A stretch of 10,656 nucleotides of DNA, from contig JAICHC010000044.1 of NCBI GenBank assembly GCA_025922795.1, positions 1-10,656 of the forward strand. Direction: 5' to 3'. The notes below the pieces were generated by a model that was given only the letters and a program-made list of their open reading frames with translations, had not been told where the DNA came from and did not search any database. Both the position numbers and the translations under genes were made by a program. Within the stretch, counting starts at the first letter, position 1. Each line of letters opens with the position of its first letter. The DNA is from Candidatus Binatia bacterium. GTDB lineage: Bacteria; Desulfobacterota_B; Binatia; UBA9968. Positions 1-7,405 of the stretch are shown piece after piece.

Positions 1-915
1 GCTGAGCAGCCAGTTGACGAACACCTTGGTGGCATTGGGGTGAGGGTGATTCTTAATGATCGCCAAAGTACCCGATCCGGCCGTGCCATAGGTTCCTTCT
101 TTGAAGATAGGTAGCGCCTTTACGGGCATACCGGCTTCGACAAAGGAGCGGTACCCATAGTAATTAATTCCGACAGTCACGGCCAGATTCTCCCTGGCAA
201 GCGACTCTGCCAATACTCGCGGATTTCGAGAGAGCTGGAGGTCTTGGGTTACAATGCGCTTCAAGTAGTCCTCGCCTTTTTGTTTCCACAGGAATTCCCA
301 AGCTTGCGCCCCTGCGCCGGGCTGGCGCGGATCGTACCAACCAATCTTTCCTTTCCATTTTGGATTGAGGAGATCGTCATAAGAGCGAAGCTCCTCAGCG
401 CTCGCAGATTTTGTGTTGTGCCAAAAGTTAGAGACCAAAAAGGCTGAAAAGGTGTAAGTGAACCGCTTCTCCTTATCGATAGCCATATATCCGCCCCACC
501 AGTTTTTGGGCTCCTTAACCTCAGGAAGAACGAGATTGGGCTCAATCGGATCGACAATTTGTCCTCCAACGAAGCCGCTGATCATGGACCCGGCACCACC
601 GATGTGGATGTCAAAGTAGCGCACACCAGCTTGAAACTCGTCACTGATCCTTCTCAGCATTTTTGACGCAGTGCCCGGGAAAAGTTCCAGATCGATGCCC
701 GGAAACCGCTGTTCGAACGCCGCCTCCAGTTGCTTCCTCAATTCAGAACTAGCAGGAATGGAAACCACAACCTTGCCCTCTTTCTTGCCCGCCTCCACAA
801 CCTCCTTCCATTGATCCTGCGAAGCGCCCCAACTCTTCTGGGAGAAGAATAAAAATAGGATCGCCGCAGCTGTAACACAACTAACCATCCTGTGTCGTTT
901 AAATAAACAGGCCAC
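1..915 (-). CDS. ABC transporter solute-binding protein (family 1, Fe(III)/polyamine-binding-like), 3' end cut by window edge
   Basis: The reading frame is open from the GTG at 915 to base 1, giving 305 residues without a stop. The N-terminus has a secretory signal: a basic start with KRHR at residues 6-9, a hydrophobic run (about 11-25, including AAAILFLFF) and a likely cleavage site after SWG/SWGA (about residue 30). The mature part starts QDQWKEVVEAGKKEGKVVV and contains features typical of extracellular solute-binding proteins of the AfuA/PotD kind: YDDLLNPKWKGKIGW, then near the end NHPHPNATKVFVNWLLS. These proteins capture a ligand outside the membrane and deliver it to an ABC permease. 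About 30-40 C-terminal residues should lie beyond the edge, and any permease or ATPase genes would follow there. The GTG start is preferred over the ATG at 888 because it has a GGAGG site 7 bases upstream and completes the signal peptide. As last visible gene of an aromatic-degradation unit it may import the substrate, but the ligand is unknown. Confidence 0.88.
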   Translation of the reverse strand, partial: MACLFKRHRMVSCVTAAAILFLFFSQKSWGASQDQWKEVVEAGKKEGKVVVSIPASSELRKQLEAAFEQRFPGIDLELFPGTASKMLRRISDEFQAGVRYFDIHIGGAGSMISGFVGGQIVDPIEPNLVLPEVKEPKNWWGGYMAIDKEKRFTYTFSAFLVSNFWHNTKSASAEELRSYDDLLNPKWKGKIGWYDPRQPGAGAQAWEFLWKQKGEDYLKRIVTQDLQLSRNPRVLAESLARENLAVTVGINYYGYRSFVEAGMPVKALPIFKEGTYGTAGSGTLAIIKNHPHPNATKVFVNWLLS

Positions 916-922
916 AGAAAGC

Positions 923-927
923 CCTCC
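923..927 (-). promoter_or_regulatory. Ribosome binding site that fixes a GTG start
   Basis: GGAGG on the minus strand lies 7 bases before the GTG at 915. The alternative ATG at 888 would drop the basic n-region of the signal peptide, so this site decides the start of the solute-binding protein gene. Confidence 0.75.
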
Positions 928-969
928 TTCTTGTTTAGAATGAATTTCCGGTAACTCGACGAATTTGTT

Positions 970-2148
970 TTATTCTTTCATGCCGTCGATTGGATCGCTC
1001 GTCCGCGCATTCTTCTCGAAATATTTACGTAATTGGACGATGGAGGCGTCGGGTCTAAAGAACTGCTCTGACGCCGAATAATCCAAGCGTTCTACGATCC
1101 ACTTATCCTGTCCCTCGTTGAACCACTTGTGAAAGACCCAACGATGCCATAGCCAGTATTGCAGTCGAAACGCGAGCGCTTTTAATCCATGAAACCTGCC
1201 GGCCAACATCTGAAAGTTGCGGGTGTGTTTCGCATCGATCGGGACCGAATATCGGATATGGCTATAATAGCTATAGTGGTTTACGATAACGCAGGGAAGG
1301 CGGACGCCTGCAATCATAGGTGTGCTCTTGGGGCCAAGCTTTTTGCGAGCTTTGGCCAGCGCTTTTCGCAACCAAGCGTGACGCGGCCAGAGGCCAAAGC
1401 CCGGATAATCTGCCTCAAAGCCGAAAGGACCCCGACGCCGTTGAATCAGGTATTTACCTTCTACCTCGCTTTCCACCTTTCCGGCCCATGCCGGCGGCAG
1501 ATTGAACTGAGTTCGCCACCGGAGGCTGTACCTATGGACATAGGTAGCGTGGGAGGCGTCGTACCCGTTTTCAACCGCAGGCCGCCAATTACTGTCCCAG
1601 ACGGACGTGACGGCCTCAAAAACGTACTCCGGTTTCAACAGCTCTTCAGGAACGTCTTCCTCAAGTGCCGGCGGGTTGCCGTCTCCCATGTATACGTAAA
1701 TGACCCCGTTTCGCTCGTCGACCGGATAGCTGCGAACCCCTTTTCCCTTCTTACCCACAACTGCCGACTCAGGCCCGTCCGTTAGAGCTGCAATTAACTC
1801 TCCGTCGTGCAACCTGTACGTCCAACCATGATACGGACAGGTTATCGTGCCTTCTGTCCAGCACTTGCCTTCGGACAATCGCATACCCCGGTGCGCGCAG
1901 CGATCAAAAAGCGCGTAGGGCCGCTCGTTGGCTCGCAAAAATACCAGATTCTCGCCAAGTAACATTATAGATTTAGGTTTTTTTCCAAGTTGTCTGGAAA
2001 GGAGAGCAGGATACCAATAGTGACGGAAGCCCAATTCGGCTGCTCCATAACGAGTCCCCGATTTTTTTTCCAACTGTTCGTCAGGGTCTGTCACGTATTC
2101 TAACTCTCTGGCAGTTCCATCATGCGTTTGACGGAGTGTCTTAGCCAT
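970..2148 (-). CDS. Rieske non-heme iron aromatic oxygenase, alpha subunit (CarAa / phthalate-oxygenase-like)
   Basis: This 392-residue protein is a complete terminal oxygenase. Its Rieske [2Fe-2S] centre is C84-A-H86 and C104-P-Y-H107, in the family context FDRCAHRG and CPYHGWTY. The catalytic domain has ENGYDASHATYVH, in which H200 and H205 are the expected iron ligands, D197 the bridging aspartate, and D348 (in GQDKW) the likely third ligand. Length and layout fit the single-subunit class seen in carbazole dioxygenase CarAa, phthalate oxygenase and vanillate O-demethylase; the stretch after the Rieske centre (GWTYRLHDGELIAALT) is especially CarAa-like. No beta-subunit, ferredoxin or reductase gene is in the window, so electrons must come from elsewhere. 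It should hydroxylate or demethylate the substrate before ring opening. The ATG at 2148 has a purine-rich AAAGGGGG stretch about 8 bases upstream. The exact reaction cannot be inferred. Confidence 0.93.
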   Translation of the reverse strand: MAKTLRQTHDGTARELEYVTDPDEQLEKKSGTRYGAAELGFRHYWYPALLSRQLGKKPKSIMLLGENLVFLRANERPYALFDRCAHRGMRLSEGKCWTEGTITCPYHGWTYRLHDGELIAALTDGPESAVVGKKGKGVRSYPVDERNGVIYVYMGDGNPPALEEDVPEELLKPEYVFEAVTSVWDSNWRPAVENGYDASHATYVHRYSLRWRTQFNLPPAWAGKVESEVEGKYLIQRRRGPFGFEADYPGFGLWPRHAWLRKALAKARKKLGPKSTPMIAGVRLPCVIVNHYSYYSHIRYSVPIDAKHTRNFQMLAGRFHGLKALAFRLQYWLWHRWVFHKWFNEGQDKWIVERLDYSASEQFFRPDASIVQLRKYFEKNARTSDPIDGMKE

Positions 2149-2255
2149 CTTACAAACCCCCTTTCTTTAGCCGCTTTCTCCTCTTTATGCCTCTGATAAC
2201 TACCTGTCGATCGCTATCCATCGTCGCCAATTCGCATGTCTGACCTGGGCGACAC

Positions 2256-3218
2256 TCAGGGCAGATAACCGCAGTCGCGCCAAAAGCGTTCGGCGGCGGG
2301 ATGAAGTGGTATAACCAACGGGGCATCAGGTGTATTGCGGCACATGCGTTCGAGAGGAAGGGGACCCTCCCCCTGCCAGGGGATCCGGTCCTTGCGGGCC
2401 TCGAGGGCCTGGCAGAAAGCCGTGATGAAATCGTCGGGTGCGTCCGCACGAGTGAAAACCGCCCACCCGCTGAAGTCCAGGCTTACGACGTCGGCCGGTA
2501 CTTTGGGGTAGTCCGCCTTGGGGATGACGCCGCGCCGGAAGCCCATCTCTTCCAGCCTGGCCAGGAGCGGCCCATCAAGCGACAGCGGACGTATTCCATG
2601 ATCGAGTGCCTTGTAGATCCAGCGATTGATGGCCTCGTCAAAGACGGCGTCAATCTCTCCGCGCTCTATGGCGCCGAGGCGCTCAGAGGCTTGGGGAATC
2701 GCGGCGTCGTAGCGGATCTCACCACCCCAGGATTTAATATCGTCGAGCGAAAAGCCCGCGGCATTCAGGATGTGCTTGATATAGAAGTGTGTGGAATGGC
2801 CTTGCTGTTTTCTAAGCGACACGCGCAGCGGGACCCGCCGCTCGCGGATCTCGTTCAGGGATGTGACACCCGTGCGCTCGGAGACCGCAAACGCGATTTG
2901 ATCCTCCGATGGGATCACCGTGACGATTCTGAGAGGTAACGGCTTGTTAAACGGCCCCGTGCCGCGATAGGCCAGCGTCAGTGGATCCACAGGGTTCATG
3001 ATTGCGACCTGGATCTTTCCCGACACCACGTCGTCTATCACGTCAGGGTCGTCGCTGGCAAAGAAGGTCAGTTGCCAATTGCCCGGCCCCTGCGGTCGGA
3101 GGCTTATCGTGGCCTGCCGTTGCACCCAATCTTTCCCGCCTACTAGCTCAGATGCCACCTCAAGCATCAGCCTTGACCGCGTTGTCGCCGGCACCACGAA
3201 TTGTCCATGATCGATCAT
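2256..3218 (-). CDS. TAXI/NMT1-like periplasmic-binding-fold protein lacking a signal peptide
   Basis: The 320-residue protein resembles TAXI-family TRAP solute receptors and NMT1-type binding proteins. Typical stretches are VVSGKIQVAIMNPVDPLTLA (about residues 64-83), then IERGEIDAVFDEAINRW and the C-terminal LHPAAERFWRDCGYLP. These families normally act outside the membrane, yet here the protein starts MIDHGQFVVPATTRSRLM with no hydrophobic segment. The ATG at 3218 has GGAGG 8 bases upstream. A longer frame from TTG at 3236 adds only six residues and is directly preceded by an in-frame TAA, so no signal peptide can be hidden. No TRAP membrane subunit is nearby. It may therefore be cytoplasmic, either sensing a ligand or acting as an enzyme: 4,5-dihydroxyphthalate decarboxylase is a known enzyme of binding-protein fold. 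Its place between the cupin and Rieske genes supports a role in the pathway. The family call is fairly firm, the function open. Confidence 0.75.
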   Translation of the reverse strand: MIDHGQFVVPATTRSRLMLEVASELVGGKDWVQRQATISLRPQGPGNWQLTFFASDDPDVIDDVVSGKIQVAIMNPVDPLTLAYRGTGPFNKPLPLRIVTVIPSEDQIAFAVSERTGVTSLNEIRERRVPLRVSLRKQQGHSTHFYIKHILNAAGFSLDDIKSWGGEIRYDAAIPQASERLGAIERGEIDAVFDEAINRWIYKALDHGIRPLSLDGPLLARLEEMGFRRGVIPKADYPKVPADVVSLDFSGWAVFTRADAPDDFITAFCQALEARKDRIPWQGEGPLPLERMCRNTPDAPLVIPLHPAAERFWRDCGYLP

Positions 3219-3226
3219 CCCACGCG

Positions 3227-3231
3227 CCTCC
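3227..3231 (-). promoter_or_regulatory. Ribosome binding site fixing the start of the signal-less binding protein
   Basis: GGAGG on the minus strand sits 8 bases before the ATG at 3218. It makes that ATG the likely start and rules against the TTG at 3236, which lies upstream of the site. Confidence 0.65.
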
Positions 3232-3300
3232 ACCAATTACGCATGCACTGTCAAATGCAGTCAAGCCCAAGAGCTGTTAAGGCCAGAGCGACAGAATGGC

Positions 3301-4416
3301 TCACGCCCCGCCCTGGTCGACGGGCTCCAACCTGAGGGAAACTCCATTCCTCTCCAACTCCTCGTAATACTCCTCCCGGATCCTGGGATCCTCTTCGTCG
3401 TATCGGATTTTAGACGAGTAGCCGAGTGCACTATCACTACGCGCCGCCCCTACAGCATCGTACTCTCCCTTCGCATTCATGCTGGGGGGCCGTCGTACCC
3501 ATCCCCTGAAGGCAAGCTGTCTCAAAGGGCCTTTAGCGGTATTAAAGTGCTGGTGGTACTCATTGGTGCGTGGAGCGATGACGCTATAGGGCTTTATGTA
3601 GACCTTCTGGCGTTTCTCCGGATTGAGTTCGTCGCCCGGCTGGAACAGAAGCTCATATCCTTCCCCCTCAATGACGACGACATGTGCTCCGGCGCCGTGC
3701 CTATGGGCGGTTACATAGGTGCCTTCGCTAACCTCCAATATGTGTAACTGAGAAAGGGAATTGCCCATGTACAGGCGCGTAATGAAGGTCCGAATTCCTC
3801 TCTCCTCCCAACGGTCCAATTCGAACTTCCTTATGTCGGGAATAAAATTGGTCGCAAAAAGACGCAGGTTCCAGTGCTTTCCCTCGTCCGCATAGAAATT
3901 CTCCATGGAGTGAGAATAGCGGTCCGTGAATTTGAACGGATTGTTGAAGACGAAATCAAGATTGTGGTAGAGGTTGATGACTTGGGCCATATTAGTTCCG
4001 AACAGGAGCCGACAAGGCTCGTCGCCGGAGCTATTGAACTCCTGATGCCATGCGTTCAAGGGGATCGCGAGCAGCGCTCCTTCCTCCCATTCAACGGTTC
4101 TCCTGGGCTCTCCTTCTTGCCAGATGGTGGTGGCGCCCCTCCCTTTCATGACGTACATGATCGACTCGTATATGTGGTGCTCCGGCTTCAGTTCGCCTTT
4201 GGGGGGGATTTCCACGATCTGAAGATTCACATCCTCCTGACTGCCCATGCGGGTATAGGCGGCCTTCCCGCCTCTTCTCTCCCAGTCCTTGAGTGGCAAG
4301 GTGGCAGGGTCTTCAAGAATGCTCCCCTCGTATAGAGGCACGCCCTCTCTCTCGACAAATCGCCTATAGTAGCTTCCTACCCACCATTCCTCGAAAGTAG
4401 TCGGTGCCTGAGACAT
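3301..4416 (-). CDS. Bicupin protein, candidate ring-cleaving dioxygenase (gentisate-dioxygenase-like fold)
   Basis: The 371-residue protein has two cupin domains. The first (about 60-145) carries PEHHIYESIMYVMKGRGA, with H80, H81 and E84 as possible ligands, and IPLNAWHQEFN with H124. The second (about 215-305) carries TAHRHGAGAHVVVIEGEG, with H238 and H240, and YHQHFN with H288, giving a complete three-histidine set. The AHRH to IEGEG spacing matches the iron-binding motif of gentisate 1,2-dioxygenases as I recall it, but there the active cupin is N-terminal. Length also fits that family (about 340-370). Similar bicupins are often labelled only as cupin proteins or, doubtfully, as ethanolamine ammonia lyase-activating proteins. 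The operon has a C-C hydrolase and a lower meta pathway but no other ring-cleavage enzyme, so I infer an extradiol-type dioxygenase. The ATG at 4416 has GAAGGT about 8 bases upstream. Domain call firm, reaction inferred. Confidence 0.85.
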   Translation of the reverse strand: MSQAPTTFEEWWVGSYYRRFVEREGVPLYEGSILEDPATLPLKDWERRGGKAAYTRMGSQEDVNLQIVEIPPKGELKPEHHIYESIMYVMKGRGATTIWQEGEPRRTVEWEEGALLAIPLNAWHQEFNSSGDEPCRLLFGTNMAQVINLYHNLDFVFNNPFKFTDRYSHSMENFYADEGKHWNLRLFATNFIPDIRKFELDRWEERGIRTFITRLYMGNSLSQLHILEVSEGTYVTAHRHGAGAHVVVIEGEGYELLFQPGDELNPEKRQKVYIKPYSVIAPRTNEYHQHFNTAKGPLRQLAFRGWVRRPPSMNAKGEYDAVGAARSDSALGYSSKIRYDEEDPRIREEYYEELERNGVSLRLEPVDQGGA

Positions 4417-4467
4417 TATTCTCGACCTTCACTAAAACCGAGCTCGCGTCGTGCCTGCATCAAATCC

Positions 4468-5337
4468 TCACGCTTCCAAGAGAAAATCCACAACGACCCG
4501 GTTGAACTTCTCCACCTCGTCATTTTGCACCTGATGTCCCGAGCGTTCGAAGACATGGAACGCACGCAGATTCGGCAGCATGTCGCGCAACGGATAGCCC
4601 AGCTCTTCGATGGGAGCGAATCTATCTTCCTTTCCCCAGATCATAATCGCGGGGATCGTCAGTTGCGGAAATCGGTGCAGCAGACTGTACTGCTGGCGCA
4701 AATTCGGATCGGTCTGGAGCCGCTGGCGGTATTTTTGCTGCAGTTTCTGTGACGCCATGGCTTCCGGTTGGGTTGCCAGCTTGAACCGTCCCTCGATGAG
4801 CTCGTCCGTAATGCCCGCCTTGTTGGACACGAGCCCCTCGAGGACCGCGCGCATGTTCTCTCGTGTCGGTTCCGAGTCGAAGCGCCGCATGGCCCGCATC
4901 CCCTCCGATGGCTTGTGTTCGAGTCCCATGGCGGCCCCGATGGACCCCGAGGCCACGAGCACCATCTTCTTAACGCGATCCGGATGATCGACGGCGTACT
5001 TGGCAACTCCATAGGCGCCCATGGAATTGCCCATCATGTACAGCTCCTTGAGGCAGAGGGCATCTATGAAGTCCGCGAGATGCTGAGCGAGGACCGGATC
5101 GCCCAATTCGTCCACCGGCTTGTCCGTGAGGCCAAAACCGATGCGGTCGAGAGCGAAGACTTGAAAATGTTGCGCCAGCGCCGGAATGTTTCGCCACCAG
5201 CCGTATTCCCCGCTCGAGCCGGGGCCCCCCCCGTGGACGAGGACGAGCGGCATACCCTGACCGGCTACGATGAAACGTGTCTTGACTCCACTTGCATCGA
5301 CGAAAAGTGATTGGAAAGTATCTGTCGGCGTTGCCAT
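4468..5337 (-). CDS. Alpha/beta hydrolase, meta-cleavage-product (C-C bond) hydrolase type
   Basis: The 289-residue protein is a complete alpha/beta hydrolase. The oxyanion-hole loop is VHGGGPGSSGEYGWWRN (residues 34-50), the nucleophile elbow is GNSMGA with S105, the acid is D238 in WGKEDRF, and the base is H268 in RSGHQVQND. HGGGPG followed by a GNSMGG-like elbow is characteristic of BphD, MhpC, DmpD and CarC, which split ring-opened 2-hydroxy-6-oxodienoates into 2-oxopent-4-enoate and a carboxylic acid. Its product would feed directly into the hydratase, aldolase and dehydrogenase encoded just before it. The substrate-specific lid (about residues 140-215) sets which acid is released and cannot be read here. 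It lies 92 bases after the aldolase gene and 51 bases before the cupin gene. The ATG at 5337 has AAAGGGTAAG upstream. An esterase role cannot be excluded, but the neighbours favour the C-C hydrolase. Confidence 0.88.
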   Translation of the reverse strand: MATPTDTFQSLFVDASGVKTRFIVAGQGMPLVLVHGGGPGSSGEYGWWRNIPALAQHFQVFALDRIGFGLTDKPVDELGDPVLAQHLADFIDALCLKELYMMGNSMGAYGVAKYAVDHPDRVKKMVLVASGSIGAAMGLEHKPSEGMRAMRRFDSEPTRENMRAVLEGLVSNKAGITDELIEGRFKLATQPEAMASQKLQQKYRQRLQTDPNLRQQYSLLHRFPQLTIPAIMIWGKEDRFAPIEELGYPLRDMLPNLRAFHVFERSGHQVQNDEVEKFNRVVVDFLLEA

Positions 5338-5429
5338 CTGTTCTTACCCTTTCGTTGTTTTTGCCCCTATTTTTTTGATGAGGATGTTCATATTTTCACT
5401 TCTGTCTTCGATCGATCATGGGGCGGCGC

Positions 5430-6476
5430 TCAGGCCAACCTGCGCGAAGGACTCGCCTCTACCTCAGCATTCTTTTGTGCCAAGCTCATGGCAATTTCCA
5501 CGAGGATGTCCTCCTGGCCTCCGACTGCCCGGCGCTTACCTACTTCTACTAGGACGTCCCGAGGATCGACGCCGAACTGCTCCGCCGCTTTATCGGCATG
5601 AAGCAGAAAACTCGAGTAAACTCCCGCATACCCCATGGTCAAACTGGCTTTACCGATGCGCACGGGTTTCTGCATAATGGGGCGCACGATGTCTTCGGCA
5701 ACGTCCATGATCTTCCAGAGATCGATTCCGGTGCTGTAGCCAAGCTTGTCGAGCACAGCCACGAGCACCTCGGTGGGGGTGTTTCCCGACCCCGCGCCCA
5801 GCCCGCAGGTACACGCGTCGAGCCATCGCGCGCCTTCTTCGATCGCTATGATACTATTGGCGACAGCCATCGACAGATTGTTGTGACCGTGGAAACCCAC
5901 ACCGATCTGAATGGCATCGCGTAGAGCGCGCACTCTTTCCCTGACTGTCGGCGGTAGCAGCGCCCCAGCGGAGTCCGTGACCAGCACGACGTCGGCGCCG
6001 TAGCTTTCCATGAGCTTTCCCTGCTCGGCAATTTTTTCCGGCGATCCCATGTGGGAGAGCATGAGCATGCCAATCACTTCCATGCCCATGCTCTTGGCCA
6101 GTTCGATGTGCTGCTGTGCAACGTCGGCTTCAGTGACGTGCGTGGCAATTTGCGCTACCTTGGCTCCGAGATCCCGAGCCATCTTGAGATCGTCCTTCGT
6201 GCCAATGCCCGGCAACAACAACACGGCGAGCTTTCCTCTTTCGATGACCGAAGAGGCGGCATCGAGGAGCTCCAGTTCGGATTGTTTGGAGAACCCATAG
6301 GTCATCGTGGACCCTCCAAGGCCGTCTCCGTGAGACACCTCGATCATTTCGATACCAGCCTGGTCCAGCCCGCGAGCGACGCGTGCGACTTGCTCCGCTG
6401 TGAATTGATGGCTCAGAGCATGAGAGCCGTCCCGCAGTGTGCTGTCCAGAATATGAATCGGAATTCGTTCGCTCAT
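5430..6476 (-). CDS. dmpG: 4-hydroxy-2-oxovalerate aldolase
   Basis: This 348-residue cytoplasmic enzyme cleaves 4-hydroxy-2-oxovalerate to pyruvate and acetaldehyde. It belongs to the DRE-TIM metallolyase group. [12 protein letters not shown] at residues 9-20 supplies R15, metal ligand D16 and catalytic H19. GFHGHNN at 194-200 gives metal ligands H196 and H198. The loop [13 protein letters not shown] follows at 225-237, and the DmpG-type C-terminal domain (about 265-348) contains [12 protein letters not shown]. Length matches DmpG, BphI and MhpE. The frame is open back to 6506, but the ATG at 6476 is preferred: it has GGAGG 7 bases upstream and gives the usual N-terminus. That ATG overlaps the TGA of the dehydrogenase gene as ATGA, the usual arrangement for these partners, which form a complex that channels acetaldehyde. 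The C-terminal tail is rich in E, S and R and looks unstructured. Confidence 0.96.
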   Translation of the reverse strand: MSERIPIHILDSTLRDGSHALSHQFTAEQVARVARGLDQAGIEMIEVSHGDGLGGSTMTYGFSKQSELELLDAASSVIERGKLAVLLLPGIGTKDDLKMARDLGAKVAQIATHVTEADVAQQHIELAKSMGMEVIGMLMLSHMGSPEKIAEQGKLMESYGADVVLVTDSAGALLPPTVRERVRALRDAIQIGVGFHGHNNLSMAVANSIIAIEEGARWLDACTCGLGAGSGNTPTEVLVAVLDKLGYSTGIDLWKIMDVAEDIVRPIMQKPVRIGKASLTMGYAGVYSSFLLHADKAAEQFGVDPRDVLVEVGKRRAVGGQEDILVEIAMSLAQKNAEVEASPSRRLA

Positions 6477-7393
6477 AAACGAGCCTCCAATCCGTCCTTC
6501 TCCCATGTCCCAGCCCTGAGATGTTTGCCGATTTCTTCTCCGACTTTGACCGCCGCCGATGTCATGATGTCGAGATTCCCTGCATACCGCGGCAAGTAGT
6601 CTCCCGCGCCTTCGACCTCCACATAGAGCGTTACTTTTTTTCGCTGCCTGCCGGGCAAATCCTCGATCAGCGGCTTCGCTCTCAAGCGGTATCCAGGTAC
6701 ATACTCCTGGATCCGCGCGACCATCTCTTCGATGGATTTCCTCAGTTCCTCCGGATCCGACTCCTCAACAATGCCGTAGATCGTATTGCGCATGAGAATC
6801 GGCGGTTCCGCGGGATTGAGCACGATGACGGCCTTTCCCCGCGACGCCCCCCCGATGCGCTCGAGGCCCCGGGCCGTCGTATCGGTGAACTCATCGATGT
6901 TTTGTCGCGTACCGGGTCCGGCGCTCTTGCTCGCGATCGTCGCGACGATCTCCGAATACTCCACGGGCGCGACTTCTCGCATGGCGTGAACGAGTGGCAC
7001 CGTCGCCTGTCCGCCGCAGCTTACCAAGTTCACGTTCGGCTCTCCGACATGAGCCCGGAGATTGACTAGCGGAACAACGTAGGGTCCCACCGCTGCTGGC
7101 GTTAGATCGATAGCAATTTTCTGCGCCTCCTTGAGCAGCGGCGCGTGCCGGACATGGGCGCTGGCCGTGGTGGCTTCAAAAACGATCTCAAATTGTTCTC
7201 CGTGGTGGAGCAGCCCGTCGATTCCCTCGTCGGTAGTCATCAAGCCCTCCTTGCGTGCCCGGGCTAACCCGGCAGAGTCCGAAATGATTCCCGCCATGAG
7301 GGTGGGTTTGAGAATCTTGCTCCGCTTGAGTTTGTACAAAAGGTCCGTCCCGATATTTCCGGAACCTAAGACCGCGACCGGTATTTGTTCCAT
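6473..7393 (-). CDS. dmpF: Acetaldehyde dehydrogenase (acylating), partner of the aldolase
   Basis: The 306-residue enzyme converts acetaldehyde, NAD+ and CoA to acetyl-CoA. The Rossmann nucleotide motif is [11 protein letters not shown] at residues 8-18. The catalytic cysteine is C126 in [12 protein letters not shown]. Further family signatures are [14 protein letters not shown] (157-170), [14 protein letters not shown] (193-206) and [20 protein letters not shown] (262-281). Length and motifs match DmpF, BphJ and MhpF throughout. It starts 12 bases after the hydratase gene stops and ends in an ATGA overlap with the aldolase gene, which suggests coupled translation in fixed ratio. Known homologues form a heterotetramer with the aldolase and receive acetaldehyde through an internal tunnel. 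The purine stretch GGGGGAAG just before the ATG at 7393 serves as ribosome site. No anomalies were seen. Confidence 0.97.
   Translation of the reverse strand: MEQIPVAVLGSGNIGTDLLYKLKRSKILKPTLMAGIISDSAGLARARKEGLMTTDEGIDGLLHHGEQFEIVFEATTASAHVRHAPLLKEAQKIAIDLTPAAVGPYVVPLVNLRAHVGEPNVNLVSCGGQATVPLVHAMREVAPVEYSEIVATIASKSAGPGTRQNIDEFTDTTARGLERIGGASRGKAVIVLNPAEPPILMRNTIYGIVEESDPEELRKSIEEMVARIQEYVPGYRLRAKPLIEDLPGRQRKKVTLYVEVEGAGDYLPRYAGNLDIMTSAAVKVGEEIGKHLRAGTWEKDGLEARL
6484..6488 (-). promoter_or_regulatory. Ribosome binding site inside the 3' end of the dehydrogenase gene
   Basis: GGAGG on the minus strand lies 7 bases before the aldolase ATG at 6476, within the last codons of the acetaldehyde dehydrogenase gene. 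It decides the aldolase start and, with the ATGA overlap at 6473-6476, points to translational coupling. Confidence 0.75.
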
Positions 7394-7405
7394 AACTTCC
7401 CCCAG

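Noticed and set aside
2150..2221. A 23-residue, very basic frame (MDSDRQVVIRG...) ending one base before the Rieske start
   Set aside because: No convincing ribosome site precedes its ATG. Its basic composition comes from the purine-rich ribosome-binding stretch of the next gene. Too short to support.
3236..3264. Minus-strand TTGACT, 17 bases, CGTAAT as an internal promoter before the signal-less binding protein
   Set aside because: The -10 is poor, and a transcript from it would start almost on the ribosome binding site. Not strong enough to list.
2256..5310. Long plus-strand frames opposite the minus-strand genes (for example 2301-2939 and 4768-5310)
   Set aside because: They run antisense to genes with clear family motifs and show no domain features; they follow from GC-rich codon use of the real genes.
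5344..5391. A 15-residue frame (MNILIKKIGAKTTKG) just before the hydrolase start
   Set aside because: It has no ribosome site, and its lysines come from A-rich leader sequence. Likely chance.
5338..5429. T-run at 5371-5377 in the 92-base gap between aldolase and hydrolase genes as a terminator
   Set aside because: It is an A-run in the transcribed direction and no stable stem precedes it.
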